DNA of 45,829 bases from Thermoproteota archaeon (GCA_013154355.1 JAADCU010000015.1:1-45829); one strand, 5' to 3'; counted from the first letter of the stretch, positions 15,898-25,540 are shown. Numbers and translations: made by a program. Notes: generated by a model from the sequence alone, not told the origin.

Positions 15898-16536
15898 ATG
15901 TCATCAGCACATAAGTCACTTATAGGAAAATGGGCGCTTAAGAGATGGTTCACTGTACATGCTCCACCAGTCTTTAAATGTGTTGAGATAGGTGAGGTCC
16001 CTGCTGATAGTCCAGAGAAGCTTCTCAATAGAACCATAGAGGTGAGCTTGTTCGAGCTTACTAGAGATCTATCACATATACCTATCAAGCTCAGATTTCA
16101 GATATATAGAGTAGAAGGTGAACATGCATATACACGCTTCAAGCTTCAGGAGCTAACCAGAGACTATGTCAAGTCTCTGGTTAGGAGAGGATCATCAAAA
16201 ATAGTTACTATACATGACGTGCTAACTCCTGATGGAGCTAAGATGAGAATACAGGTTCTCGCAATAACTGCCTACAGGTGTAATACTAGTCATAAGAGAG
16301 CTATAAGAGCAATAACAAGAGATAGACTAGACTACTATTCCAAGTATCTGAACTTTGATAACTATGTCCTAGCACTAGTATTTGGAGCAATAGCTCAGGA
16401 TGTTCTCATACATGCTAAGAAGATATATCCTCTAAGGAAGGTAGAGATACTTAAAGTAAAGGTACTTGACTATCCAGAGCACTTGAAGAAGACTGAGGTA
16501 ATAGAGAAACCTATCGTAGAGACACTTCAGCAGTAG
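15898..16536 (+). CDS. rps3ae: 30S ribosomal protein S3Ae
   Basis: Archaeal/eukaryotic small-subunit protein. Visible family segments are KWALKRWFTVHAPP, LFELTRDLSHIPIKLRFQI split by normal spacing, RRGSSKIVTIHDVLTPDG and YPLRKVEILKVKVLD. The length of 212 residues is typical. It ends the S15-DHH-Pcc1-S3Ae run, 25 bases after Pcc1. Confidence 0.96.
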   Translation: MSSAHKSLIGKWALKRWFTVHAPPVFKCVEIGEVPADSPEKLLNRTIEVSLFELTRDLSHIPIKLRFQIYRVEGEHAYTRFKLQELTRDYVKSLVRRGSSKIVTIHDVLTPDGAKMRIQVLAITAYRCNTSHKRAIRAITRDRLDYYSKYLNFDNYVLALVFGAIAQDVLIHAKKIYPLRKVEILKVKVLDYPEHLKKTEVIEKPIVETLQQ

Positions 16537-16553
16537 AGATCATAATCGTTGAA

Positions 16554-17204
16554 CTAGTATTCTTCCTCTCCTCCTATCACATCTCTCCAATCGATCCCAA
16601 CATCTTCTCTAAACATGGATCCAGCACCTGACACAAGCTCTTCAAGTTTTCTTCGTCTCATCTCTCTTCTCCATGATTGTAGTCTCCTATATACTGTAGC
16701 ATGTTGTCTACCCTGTATTAACATCTCTATTGCTTCTCTAGCAGCTTTAGCATTCTCATACTCTCCTATAATTGCTACAGACTTATCTGATATGACTATC
16801 TTCGCTCCTGATAATTCTTCTATCGTCTTTCTAGCTCTACCTTCCTCACCTATGAGTCTACCTTTTATTCTTATGAGATGGTTTATCTTTGATTTGTCTA
16901 TTATGTAGTCTCTTAAGTTAACTATCATGAGCACGTAGTTCGGTTTTTTCAATTCTAGCGCTGTGTTAACGTCGAATCCGTAGTTTATTGCTTCTATGAC
17001 TTCCTTGGCCTTCATTATCTGGTTAAGTGTTGTGTTCTCTCTAGGCTCTATTACTACCTGTCCTGTATCGTCAACTGTTATCTTTACATTTAGCTCTCTC
17101 TCTAGTAGATCTTTAAATTTCTCTACATACTTAATCTTGTTCTTATCCATTGCTACAACTATTCTACCTCTGACACCATCTACGGACCAGGTATTAACTG
17201 ACAT
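16554..17204 (-). CDS. KH-domain RNA-processing protein, Dim2/Pno1 homologue
   Basis: Two KH folds can be seen. The first (VVAMDKNKIKYVEKFKDLLE) is degenerate; the second has the GxxG loop as GRLIGEEGRARKTIEEL near residue 120 followed by SGAKIVIS. The tail HATVYRRLQSWRREMRR is the conserved Pno1 end. In eukaryotes the homologue acts in 18S 3' end maturation. It is often next to Rio kinase or eIF1A genes; here it converges on S3Ae instead. Confidence 0.9.
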   Translation of the reverse strand: MSVNTWSVDGVRGRIVVAMDKNKIKYVEKFKDLLERELNVKITVDDTGQVVIEPRENTTLNQIMKAKEVIEAINYGFDVNTALELKKPNYVLMIVNLRDYIIDKSKINHLIRIKGRLIGEEGRARKTIEELSGAKIVISDKSVAIIGEYENAKAAREAIEMLIQGRQHATVYRRLQSWRREMRRRKLEELVSGAGSMFREDVGIDWRDVIGGEEEY

Positions 17205-17223
17205 ACATGTCTATACTAGGTAC

Positions 17224-17234
17224 ATAATTTATTA
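17224..17234 (+). promoter_or_regulatory. TATA box of the dppA-like gene
   Basis: ATAATTTATTA is centred about 30 bases before the ATG at 17260 and only 22 before the ATG at 17251. Spacing therefore favours the second start and a leaderless transcript. Confidence 0.5.
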
Positions 17235-17259
17235 AGCTGACTCGAGGACTATGATAGTC

Positions 17260-18102
17260 ATGAGAGCGTACATTTCAGTAGATTTTGAAGGTCTTCCACA
17301 TATTGTGTCCTATAGTCAACTTCTTCCAAAAGGAAAACTGTTTAATGAGGCTAGGTCAATAGTTACGAAGATTATTAAACATGTATGCGAGGTACTACAT
17401 AGGGAGGGAGTAAAAGAAATCATGGTAGCTGATAGTCATGGCTGCATGATTAACATAGATCCAGAACAACTTCCTGAATATGTCCAGCTCATACGTGGAA
17501 TACCTAGGCCACTAAGCATGATAGTAGGAGTAGATAACTGTGACTTCACAATGTTCATAGGATATCATGCAGGTGCTGGAACAGTTAGAGGAGTACTAGA
17601 TCACACATACTCATCCACTAGTATATATATGTTAAAGATTAATAACATCATCGCAAGCGAGTATCTCATAAATGCCCTAGTAGCTGGATATTATGATGTT
17701 CCTCTCATACTTGTAGCTGGAGACAAAGCGCTAGAAGAAGAAGTACGTAAATACACTCCATGGGCAGAGTTTGTACCTATGAAGAGAGGTCTCTCAAGAT
17801 TCTCAGCAATATCATACTCGACTAATAGGATCCTAAAAGATCTTGAATGTAGCATACTTAGAGCATTAGACAGATATAGACGTGGAGAAACAAGACCATT
17901 AAAGATAGATGAGAAGATAGTAATGGAGATTGTCTTCAGGAGTACAGAGTTTGCTGATGTTGCTGAGATGATACCAGGAGCAGAGAGAATTGATGGATAT
18001 ACTGTAAGATATAGTTGCGATAACATTATCACAGCATACAGGATACTTGAGGTAGTGACATTGGCGTGTCTAGGAGCTAGATATCTAGTAACAGAATGCT
18101 AG
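17260..18102 (+). CDS. dppA: M55 family D-aminopeptidase, DppA-like
   Basis: Zinc-dependent peptidase that removes D- or L-amino acids from short peptides; members form ring-shaped decamers in the cytoplasm. With the start at 17260 the metal and catalytic residues fall at family positions: D8 and E10 (SVDFEG), H60 (ADSHG), H103 (GYHAG), H115 (VLDHTYSS) and E134 (ASEYLIN). This match and the TATA spacing argue against the ATG at 17251. The 3' end overlaps the convergent pilus gene by four bases. The natural substrate in archaea is unknown. Confidence 0.92.
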   Translation: MRAYISVDFEGLPHIVSYSQLLPKGKLFNEARSIVTKIIKHVCEVLHREGVKEIMVADSHGCMINIDPEQLPEYVQLIRGIPRPLSMIVGVDNCDFTMFIGYHAGAGTVRGVLDHTYSSTSIYMLKINNIIASEYLINALVAGYYDVPLILVAGDKALEEEVRKYTPWAEFVPMKRGLSRFSAISYSTNRILKDLECSILRALDRYRRGETRPLKIDEKIVMEIVFRSTEFADVAEMIPGAERIDGYTVRYSCDNIITAYRILEVVTLACLGARYLVTEC

Positions 18103-19010
18103 AGTACTGACATTATGGAATCAAATATCATGTAGAACATTATTGTGATAAAAGGAGAATATATCATAGCCAGCATTACAGCTATTCCCCAGACATTGAA
18201 GAAGGGTGGAACTATCATTGATAAGTACGTTGATATGAATGGTGCTCCTGCTCCAATTCTTGCACCAGATAGAAGCTGAGGAAGACCGAAGGCTGCGTAA
18301 AGTATTAGAAGTAGAGACGGTGCAAGAAAAGCCATTATCGAATACGTCTGAAATAGAAGCGTCAAATTCGTTAATACCTGCCTAAGTCTAAGGAACTTAT
18401 CTCTAACTAGGACGTTAAGCTTCTGAAGTATTATTCTCTCAGGTTCTGTTGTAAGCTGAACACTCTGCACTAGCGCCGTCATCACGTCTTTATACACTAT
18501 TGACCTAGTTCTCTCTATACTTCTCTTAATTGCTGTAATTATGTCTGTTCCCAAGATATAGTCCTTCAATATGAGACCAAGCTCATGTTTTATCTCAGGA
18601 TCCTTCTCTACCTGGTAAAGCTTAGCTATGACCTCAGCTAGAGGAGCAGATGTTGCTAATAGTGGAACCATGTACGATACAGTGTATAGAAATTTCTCAT
18701 TAAACCTTGTATCTCTTCTATATATTATCATTAACGCGTTACTTATTAGAGCTATCATTCCCATGAACATTCCCATTAACGTGAAAGATAATGAGATTGA
18801 TAAGTATCTGAAAAAGGCGTTTCGAGTAAGCTCATAAAGTATCGATACAGTAAAAAGAACGGGAATCATCATCATTATAGAGTACATGAGTACTAGTAGC
18901 GTAGTCTTGAAAGATCTCTTATCAATACGATAGCCAGTGTACTCGTAGAATCTTGACGCAAGATCTTCACAGAACTTCTCTAATGGTAGCTTGATCTTTA
19001 TTTTCCTCAT
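18099..19010 (-). CDS. Type IV pilus/secretion platform membrane protein (T2SF, TadC/FlaJ-like)
   Basis: Inner-membrane platform partner of the secretion ATPase encoded just upstream. It has two transmembrane helices near residues 40-95, a cytoplasmic helical T2SF region (LYQVEKDPEIKHELGLILKD, SIERTRSIVYKDVMTALVQ) and three or four helices in the C-terminal third. The 34-base gap and same strand indicate an operon with the ATPase gene. Confidence 0.85.
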   Translation of the reverse strand: MRKIKIKLPLEKFCEDLASRFYEYTGYRIDKRSFKTTLLVLMYSIMMMIPVLFTVSILYELTRNAFFRYLSISLSFTLMGMFMGMIALISNALMIIYRRDTRFNEKFLYTVSYMVPLLATSAPLAEVIAKLYQVEKDPEIKHELGLILKDYILGTDIITAIKRSIERTRSIVYKDVMTALVQSVQLTTEPERIILQKLNVLVRDKFLRLRQVLTNLTLLFQTYSIMAFLAPSLLLILYAAFGLPQLLSGARIGAGAPFISTYLSMIVPPFFNVWGIAVMLAMIYSPFITIMFYMIFDSIMSVL

Positions 19011-19043
19011 TAATTTACTAAGTGTATATCCTGTACTCTCTTT

Positions 19044-20567
19044 TTAAGGTATAACTCCTGATATTACCTTCAGGTACGTGTCTTCTGGATTTATATGATA
19101 GCTTCTAAATATTCTAAATACTGTTGGTGGATCTCTGAAATTATATTTCACCATTGCTTCAAGAACTTCTCTACGTCTTCTTAACTCGGTTAGAAGACTC
19201 TCATAGGGGACTAGTCTAACATCTGCAATCTCTTTAAGTAGTTCGCTTTCTTCAGCTTTCTCTACCTTATCTATGAGTGGGTTATATTTGAATGCTGTGA
19301 CGAACCTAGGTTTTCCGTTCTCGAATCCTCTGAACTCCTTTATCTCTATAACTCTTCTTACAATCTTGTCGAATATTCTAACTCTCTGTATATTACAGAA
19401 CACGTGAGCCATTTTTAATAATCTTCTTGGAACACTCATAGGCTTCGTAGTTAATCTCATTATTGCTGCCTCTACAGTATCTGCATGTAGCGTAGTTAGT
19501 CCAGAGTGCCCGCTTGCGAATGCTTGAAATAGTGCATATGCTTCTTCTCCTCTGATCTCTCCTATCACTAGATAGTCAGGTCTTATTCTCATAGAGACCT
19601 TTATGAGATCGAACTGAGTGATCTCTCTTACCTGTGGATTAAATGAGGGTCTTGTTAGTAGTGGTACCCACTGTTCATGAGGTATATTTATCTCTCTAGT
19701 ATCCTCTATAGTTACTATTCTAGCCTCCGGACGTATCAGGTAGAGTAGTGCATTGAGAAGTGTTGTCTTTCCACTTCCTGTTGGTCCGATTATGACTATG
19801 TTAAACTTGTAGTCAACGACTAGCCATAGGTAAGCTGCTGCTTCTGCACTTATGGTTCCCGTCTTTATGAGATCGATTATTGTGAATGGCTCAGCTCTGA
19901 ACTTCCTGATGTTAATGCAGTGTCCAAGTGGTGCAACATCGCTTAACGTTGCTTCAACTCTTGCAAAGTTTCCTATAAGTCCCTCAAGTATTGGGTTTGC
20001 AGAGCTCACGTTTCTTTTAACTATCTGAGATATCTTCACAATATAGTTATATATCTCGTCTGCTGTCTCAAATATTATATTAGTACGTAAATGCTCATAA
20101 AAGCTATGCCACACATATACATATCTTCCAGGACCATTAACGTTTATATCCTCTATATATGGATCACGTAGAAGAGGATCAAGCTTTCCGAAACCTAAGA
20201 CATCTCTAGCTATGTAATACATGTACTTCTTAAGTACAGGATCCTCAATCTTTAGTTTAAGCTTCTTAACAGCATTTCTTACATAGGATTCAAGTCTTTC
20301 ATGAGGTAGTGTGAGCTTTCCAGCTAGTACTTCTCCTAGAATCTTCTTATCTTTCATTATTATGTCACGCACAGTCTCGATTATTAATTCTAGATTCTTA
20401 ACATCCTCGTCTGTTAATGGAGGCTCGATAACATTATATACTAGCGAGCCCTCTTTCTCATCTCTATATATTATCACGTATACGTATCCAGGTACTATAT
20501 TATACACGTCTCTAAGAATTATGCTGCTCCTTGCCTCCTGTCTCTGAACTGCCTCTTGAACTGTCAC
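19044..20567 (-). CDS. Type II/IV secretion system ATPase (GspE/TadA/VirB11-like)
   Basis: Motor ATPase for assembly of an archaeal type IV pilus or related filament. Walker A is IIGPTGSGKTTLLNALL near residue 255, the Asp box is ARIVTIEDTREI, Walker B LVIGEIRGEEAY near 335, and the His box GHSGLTTLHADT. The N-terminal domain of about 180 residues is typical of archaeal members. The platform protein gene follows; a second platform gene is divergent 79 bases away. Confidence 0.93.
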   Translation of the reverse strand: MTVQEAVQRQEARSSIILRDVYNIVPGYVYVIIYRDEKEGSLVYNVIEPPLTDEDVKNLELIIETVRDIIMKDKKILGEVLAGKLTLPHERLESYVRNAVKKLKLKIEDPVLKKYMYYIARDVLGFGKLDPLLRDPYIEDINVNGPGRYVYVWHSFYEHLRTNIIFETADEIYNYIVKISQIVKRNVSSANPILEGLIGNFARVEATLSDVAPLGHCINIRKFRAEPFTIIDLIKTGTISAEAAAYLWLVVDYKFNIVIIGPTGSGKTTLLNALLYLIRPEARIVTIEDTREINIPHEQWVPLLTRPSFNPQVREITQFDLIKVSMRIRPDYLVIGEIRGEEAYALFQAFASGHSGLTTLHADTVEAAIMRLTTKPMSVPRRLLKMAHVFCNIQRVRIFDKIVRRVIEIKEFRGFENGKPRFVTAFKYNPLIDKVEKAEESELLKEIADVRLVPYESLLTELRRRREVLEAMVKYNFRDPPTVFRIFRSYHINPEDTYLKVISGVIP

Positions 20568-20646
20568 GTCTTCCTTACAGTACTATCAGCTGTAGAGTTT
20601 ATTTTTCTTAATCTCTTTAAGAGACATAACGGGGTCTAGAATACCG

Positions 20647-21651
20647 TTGAGAATTAGAAGAAAAGGGAAGAAGGAGAAAAAGAGGAAGGAGAAGCATGCT
20701 CGTAAGGTAGCTAGGCTAGATGTTAGACTTCTAGTAAGAATTCCAGCATACATAATTCTTCTACTATGCATGTTCATGGTTATTACACAGTGCATGCATT
20801 CTAGATCATTTATAGAAGGAGAGATTCTAAATGTTAAGATAAAGATACCATATGCACCTCTCAGACCTAAGTTTCTTATAGAACTCATAATGCTATCTGT
20901 AGTTTTTGTAGCTCCCTCAGCAATATATGAGTACAATAGGTTCAAGCTTCTATACAGAATAGAGGATCAGCTACCTATAGTAACAAGAATAGTAGCAGAC
21001 GCATTAAGAACAGGTACCGTAATCGAAGATGCACTCAACCTGATAGCTAGAAGCGGCATGTATCCAATAAATACGATAATTGGAAGAGCACTTCTACTCA
21101 GTAAATACAAGTCTATACCAGTACCCGAAGCTTTACGAATACTAGGATCTGAGATCGGGGCTGAAGGTATAATAAGGTTTGCCGATCTACTAGACCTAGC
21201 ATATAGATATGGAGCTCGTGCAGAAGATATTCTAGATGTTGCTGCGTATACGATGGAGTCTATTCAATCATATAGGAGAGAGAGAATGGTTAACTTAAGA
21301 CCATATGTAGCACTGATATACATGATGGTGTTCGTGTACCTCTTCATATGTGGTATAATAGCAATATTATCATCATTTCAGATACCTCAGACCTTCACTA
21401 CAGCTCCTGGTTCTATAAGACTTGAAATAAATACAGAATATCTAGACGCTATGATATCAATAGTAGAGTACATAACTTTAATTAACTGTGCAGGTGCATC
21501 ATTAATAATTGGTAGGATAGTATATGAGAGACCTCTAGCTGGACTGATACATTACATGGTTCTGGCACCAACAACATACATGTTCCTCCTAGTACTAAAG
21601 TTGGTTCTAGCAAAGATGTTTGTACCAAGTATTCACTTGACTATAATTTAA
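20647..21651 (+). CDS. Second type IV pilus platform membrane protein (T2SF, TadC/FlaJ-like)
   Basis: The N-terminus is strongly basic and leads into a transmembrane segment (PAYIILLLCMFMVI). The cytoplasmic T2SF region starts at YRIEDQLPIVTRIVADALR with TVIEDALNLI and FADLLDLAYRYGARAEDILD, followed by three or four membrane helices. The start is TTG; the first ATG would cut into the first membrane helix. It is divergent from the ATPase gene and probably shares its regulatory region. A pair of platform proteins with one ATPase is known in several archaeal pilus systems. Confidence 0.82.
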   Translation: MRIRRKGKKEKKRKEKHARKVARLDVRLLVRIPAYIILLLCMFMVITQCMHSRSFIEGEILNVKIKIPYAPLRPKFLIELIMLSVVFVAPSAIYEYNRFKLLYRIEDQLPIVTRIVADALRTGTVIEDALNLIARSGMYPINTIIGRALLLSKYKSIPVPEALRILGSEIGAEGIIRFADLLDLAYRYGARAEDILDVAAYTMESIQSYRRERMVNLRPYVALIYMMVFVYLFICGIIAILSSFQIPQTFTTAPGSIRLEINTEYLDAMISIVEYITLINCAGASLIIGRIVYERPLAGLIHYMVLAPTTYMFLLVLKLVLAKMFVPSIHLTII

Positions 21652-22606
21652 AGACTCTCCTTATAGCATCTTCAAGATTAGCCTCTAGATTAGATAGGTC
21701 AGCTGGTACCACAGTAATAGTGGACTTACCAGCTGCAAGCGTTGAACAAGACATGCCAAGCTCCTTCACAGCATTATCATCACATATCACTATCATCTCA
21801 CGTGGCTCAGGAAGATCAAGTAGTAAGCTTGTGAACAATGTTGCATCTCTCTCGTTAAGTATGTAATATACTATGACCTCCTTAGAGCCTCTCTTGAGTA
21901 GTACAGGTATCTTATGGACTACTCCAGACATTCCTTTCAGATCTACGTCAAACTCGACGTCTATACCGTACTTGTCAGCTATGTTGACAATCATGTTTTT
22001 AACATAGTCTCTCACAAATATTAACTTGGCTTTCTCTAGAGCTGATGTCTCGATGGCGTACTGAGGTACTCTCTTTATCTTAGCCTCCTTAAGAGTGAAC
22101 ACTAGTCCACAGTTTAGACATCTAAGCTTTAACGAGGGAGTCTCAAACTTTGCTCCACAGTTCTGGCACATGAACACTCTACCATAAACCTTCAATTCGG
22201 TGTCACTATTCTCTATCTTCTTTCCACATCCAGGGCATACTAGTTCGCCATTACGCGTGAACTCTCTAAGAAACCCAATATATCCACACTTGATATGTGC
22301 TACAAGCTCTGCAATATCTACATCATTAGAGTTACATCGAGGACAGACAGGTAGTACTGCTAGAACATGGTCTCCACAGGATGGACATGACAATATACCT
22401 ATGAACCCTATCTGTACTAGTAGGCCAAGCTCCTTCATCTTCTGTATACTCTCTTCCGTAAGTACGCTATCTCCAACATAGTATCTTATTCCCGTCTTAT
22501 CTATGGCTGTTATGACCGTCTGCGTAGCACCCTTACCTACCTTGTCTAATATTGCCGATGTTGCTGATAAGGGTAGATTATATTCAGAGTTTCTTTTATT
22601 AGACAT
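21641..22606 (-). CDS. Multi-zinc-ribbon protein with a TackOD1-like domain
   Basis: The 321-residue protein has an N-terminal winged-helix-like part, then zinc-binding pairs CPSC/CPRC near residues 74-91, HIKCGYIGF with CPGC near 105-125, and CQNC/CLNC near 147-165. The spacing of the CGY and CPGC part resembles the TackOD1 output domain of the TACK archaea. The C-terminal 110 residues form an alpha/beta domain of unknown role. Function is unknown; signalling or RNA binding is possible. It overlaps the upstream phosphomevalonate dehydratase gene by eight bases. Confidence 0.6.
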   Translation of the reverse strand: MSNKRNSEYNLPLSATSAILDKVGKGATQTVITAIDKTGIRYYVGDSVLTEESIQKMKELGLLVQIGFIGILSCPSCGDHVLAVLPVCPRCNSNDVDIAELVAHIKCGYIGFLREFTRNGELVCPGCGKKIENSDTELKVYGRVFMCQNCGAKFETPSLKLRCLNCGLVFTLKEAKIKRVPQYAIETSALEKAKLIFVRDYVKNMIVNIADKYGIDVEFDVDLKGMSGVVHKIPVLLKRGSKEVIVYYILNERDATLFTSLLLDLPEPREMIVICDDNAVKELGMSCSTLAAGKSTITVVPADLSNLEANLEDAIRRVFKL

Positions 22607-23783
22607 CTACGAGTAGAGAACTTCCTGATACATTATTTAACATTTCCTCAATCTCTTTATCTACTAAGATAAGAACTTCTAAATCTCTAACTCTCTTGGT
22701 AAGATAATAATACTGTTTCAAGGAAATTGTATATATTCTATCAAACTTATCCTTAATATCTTCTATGTAAGATGAGACAAATAGACAAGTATCATATATC
22801 ACTTTAATGTTTCTCCTCTCGCTAGAGGTTACCTTATTAAATCTACAGGTGAATACCCATATATGTGATCTAAGCATTATAGAGCTCGCAACATCGATCA
22901 ATCTTGTGACACCATTTTTAGAGAGGTGAGGACATCCAATGACTACGAGACTTCTATCATCTAGATCTTTCAACGATGATCTAACTGATAAATCTTTTAA
23001 ATTACTTAGTATGTCTCTCATATCTATTTTTAATTTACATTCTATACACATTTTTTCTCTATATTTTCTATAATTTACCGATAAGCCTTCCATGATTACT
23101 AGTGGACAATTACTAAATGTTGAGAATGCTGCTAAGAAACTTTTTATAGCCTCAATACTCGTGAATGGTGTTTTACGAAACTTAACATATGGTATCTCAA
23201 GTTTTCCTCTATATTGTGAACCTATCATCATACCAAGTATACCAGCCTCAACTATGCCTAGTCTTCTATCATTATCAACTTCTACGATTATTCTAGGATA
23301 TCTTTCTTCCTCTCTAAGTATCTCTGTCTTAGGTGCTTCTCCTGTCAGTGCAGAGATGAGTGTTAGAGGTCCAGGAAACTTGTCTGTATATGCGTCAAAT
23401 ATTGAGTTTATGAATGCTACTGCGCTGGACTCTGACCATGCGTAGTATCTTTCTTTTCTTATTCTCATGTACTCGTATGGTGTACATGTTAACCATGTTG
23501 ATACTCCGATACTCTTGAGTATGTCTATTATTTCTCTCTGTTTTTCTGCTTCTTCTGTACCAGTTCTGAGGTCTTCTACACACATGCATGATGGATTGCA
23601 GGTTGTGAATGTTCTTGTTCTTAGTTCTTCTCTAGCTATATCTTCTAGAAACTCTAGTCCTGGTTCTCCTATGTTTATGTACGATATTCCTGATATATGT
23701 GCTGTCTCTATCTTTACGAACTCTTCGTATCCTGCTCTCCTGAGAGAATCCTTCAATTTTTCTATTCTCTCTCTCAGATTCAT
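22599..23783 (-). CDS. AcnX-type dehydratase, probable phosphomevalonate dehydratase large subunit
   Basis: The aconitase X catalytic domain is recognisable: AHISGISYINIGEPGLEFLE minus its end near residue 28, TTCNPSCMC near 60, TCTPYEYM near 99, YAWSESSAVAFINSI near 113, ALTGEAPKT near 144 and IGCPHLSKNG near 282. In archaea this family supplies the large subunit of phosphomevalonate dehydratase in the modified mevalonate pathway; relatives act on hydroxyproline. The small swivelling subunit is not encoded nearby. Its proximity to a geranylgeranyl reductase gene supports an isoprenoid role. Confidence 0.85.
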   Translation of the reverse strand: MNLRERIEKLKDSLRRAGYEEFVKIETAHISGISYINIGEPGLEFLEDIAREELRTRTFTTCNPSCMCVEDLRTGTEEAEKQREIIDILKSIGVSTWLTCTPYEYMRIRKERYYAWSESSAVAFINSIFDAYTDKFPGPLTLISALTGEAPKTEILREEERYPRIIVEVDNDRRLGIVEAGILGMMIGSQYRGKLEIPYVKFRKTPFTSIEAIKSFLAAFSTFSNCPLVIMEGLSVNYRKYREKMCIECKLKIDMRDILSNLKDLSVRSSLKDLDDRSLVVIGCPHLSKNGVTRLIDVASSIMLRSHIWVFTCRFNKVTSSERRNIKVIYDTCLFVSSYIEDIKDKFDRIYTISLKQYYYLTKRVRDLEVLILVDKEIEEMLNNVSGSSLLVDV

Positions 23784-23852
23784 TATCCTATGTGAAACCT
23801 ACATTCTTATAAGACGGATACGGAGTATTTTCTAGTCGGTGAAGTAGGAGAG

Positions 23853-24143
23853 ATGACGAGAATAAGAAGACTAGTGCTTGATGTAGATATTCCATCTAGG
23901 GTAAGCATAGTAGACCTAGCTAAAAACATTACCAAGGTTCCAGGTGTGAGAGCAGTGAATATAACAGTGGAGGAGACCGATGTAGATGTTTTAGGCCTAG
24001 TCATCATAGTTGAGGGGGATGACATAAACTTTGAAGAGCTCAGAAAGGTCATAGAGTATCATGGAGCTGCTATTCACGGCGTGGATCAGGTGGTTGCTGG
24101 TGATAGAATAATAGAGTATCCTGTGAGGATAGTACGACGATGA
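23853..24143 (+). CDS. DUF211 family protein
   Basis: A 96-residue ferredoxin-fold-like protein of the archaeal DUF211 family, with RIRRLVLDVDIPSR at the start, VPGVRAVNITVEETDVDV in the middle and the ending HGVDQVVAGDRIIEYP. Such proteins oligomerise and may bind small ligands or metals; the function is not established. It lies upstream of the geranylgeranyl reductase gene, which has its own promoter. Confidence 0.85.
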   Translation: MTRIRRLVLDVDIPSRVSIVDLAKNITKVPGVRAVNITVEETDVDVLGLVIIVEGDDINFEELRKVIEYHGAAIHGVDQVVAGDRIIEYPVRIVRR

Positions 24144-24150
24144 TGTAACT

Positions 24151-24160
24151 GTTAAATATG
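24151..24160 (+). promoter_or_regulatory. TATA box of the geranylgeranyl reductase gene
   Basis: GTTAAATATG is centred about 26 bases before the GTG start at 24181, consistent with a leaderless transcript. Confidence 0.5.
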
Positions 24161-24180
24161 TCTTGACTACATATATGTGA

Positions 24181-25533
24181 GTGACCAAGTTCGACGTCAT
24201 CATAGTAGGTGCTGGAACAGCAGGACTCTACTCTGCTTACCTATTATCAAGCCTCGGCTTCTCTACCTGTGTAATAGAGCAGAAACCTATAGAGAAGCTA
24301 TACAAGGTCACAGGAGATGCAATAGGTAAACATCATGTTGAGCAACATAATATAGACGTGAGCGACATAGTAGAGAACTACTATAGAGGTGCGCTGGTCT
24401 ACAGTCCTAGAGAGGACATAAGTCTAAGAGTTCCTGGAGAAGGATATGCTCTAGACATATCTGGATGGAGTAGAAAACTTCTGAAGATGGCTACATCTAA
24501 AGGTGCTGAGATCCTTGATGCAACAACCTTCATAAAGCCCATAGTTGAGGGTGAGACTATACGCGGAGTAGTGGTCAAGAGGAGAGATGGCACTATCAGT
24601 GAGCTTAGATCAAGCATAGTCGTAGATGCTTCTGGAGCTACTGGAGTAGTAAGAACTAGACTACCATGGACGAACATTCCAATAACGGAGCCTCTCAGAC
24701 CTGAAGATGCATCGTACGCGTACAGGGAGGTCGTCGAGGTGAGAGATGTTCCAGAGAATCCTGACCATATACGGATCTATCTTAATCAGGAGGTTGCTCC
24801 AGGAGGCTACTGGTGGTACTTTCCTAAGAGGGGCAACGTGGTGAACGTAGGTCTCGGAATATGGGGTAGACATGTAAAGGAGAGGGGTCTAAATCCTGCA
24901 GATCACTATCGTAGGTATATTCTAAAGAGGAGAGAGCTAGAGGGTAGAAGAGTAATCAATTCTGGTGGAGGAATAGTACCTACGAGAAGACCTCTAGACA
25001 CGTTAGTATGGAATAACATAGTTGCTGTAGGAGATGCAGCACTTACAGTAAATCCAATACATGGTGGAGGTCTAGGTCCAGCACTGCTCTCAGCTAAGCT
25101 TGCTGTAGAAGCAGTAGCTGATGCTTGGGAGAGGGGTGACCTATCTGCACGTGGATTATGGAGCTATAATCTAAAGTACATAGAGGCCTATGGTAAGAAG
25201 CAGGCTAAGCTAGACATCTTCAGACTTGCTCTACAGCACATGAGTAATGATGAGATCCAGAAAGGACTTGAGGCAGGGATAGTTACAGAGAACGAGGTTC
25301 TAATACTATCATCTGAGGGTAGAGAGCTCTCAGTGTTTGATAAAGTTAAGAAGCTTCTAAGGCTAAGAAAGGTCCCGTTATCTCTAGCTAGAAAGCTCAT
25401 ACTTGCTTTCACCTACATGAGAAGGATCGAGAAACTGTACGAGGAGTATCCTGAGAATCCTGAAGGTCTTGAGAACTGGTCTAGACGTGTAAGAAAGCTC
25501 TACTCAGACTATTTAAGAGCTCTAGCAAGATAA
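24181..25533 (+). CDS. Geranylgeranyl reductase family FAD-dependent oxidoreductase
   Basis: It saturates the isoprenoid chains of archaeal lipids. The FAD-binding motif IIVGAGTAGLYSAYLL is at the N-terminus with the ribose-binding VIEQKP. The second FAD segment AVGDAALTVNPIHGGG is near residue 285. The substrate-site pattern YWWYFPKRGNVVNVGLG is near 205-222. At 450 residues it is normal. The GTG start is leaderless. The class II aldolase gene follows after seven bases, and an isoprenoid-pathway gene lies 0.4 kb upstream on the other strand. Confidence 0.92.
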   Translation: MTKFDVIIVGAGTAGLYSAYLLSSLGFSTCVIEQKPIEKLYKVTGDAIGKHHVEQHNIDVSDIVENYYRGALVYSPREDISLRVPGEGYALDISGWSRKLLKMATSKGAEILDATTFIKPIVEGETIRGVVVKRRDGTISELRSSIVVDASGATGVVRTRLPWTNIPITEPLRPEDASYAYREVVEVRDVPENPDHIRIYLNQEVAPGGYWWYFPKRGNVVNVGLGIWGRHVKERGLNPADHYRRYILKRRELEGRRVINSGGGIVPTRRPLDTLVWNNIVAVGDAALTVNPIHGGGLGPALLSAKLAVEAVADAWERGDLSARGLWSYNLKYIEAYGKKQAKLDIFRLALQHMSNDEIQKGLEAGIVTENEVLILSSEGRELSVFDKVKKLLRLRKVPLSLARKLILAFTYMRRIEKLYEEYPENPEGLENWSRRVRKLYSDYLRALAR

Positions 25534-25540
25534 GCATGCT

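Noticed and set aside
17251-17259. Upstream ATG as the dppA start
   Set aside because: The ATG at 17260 fits TATA spacing and puts D8, E10, H60 and H115 at family positions.
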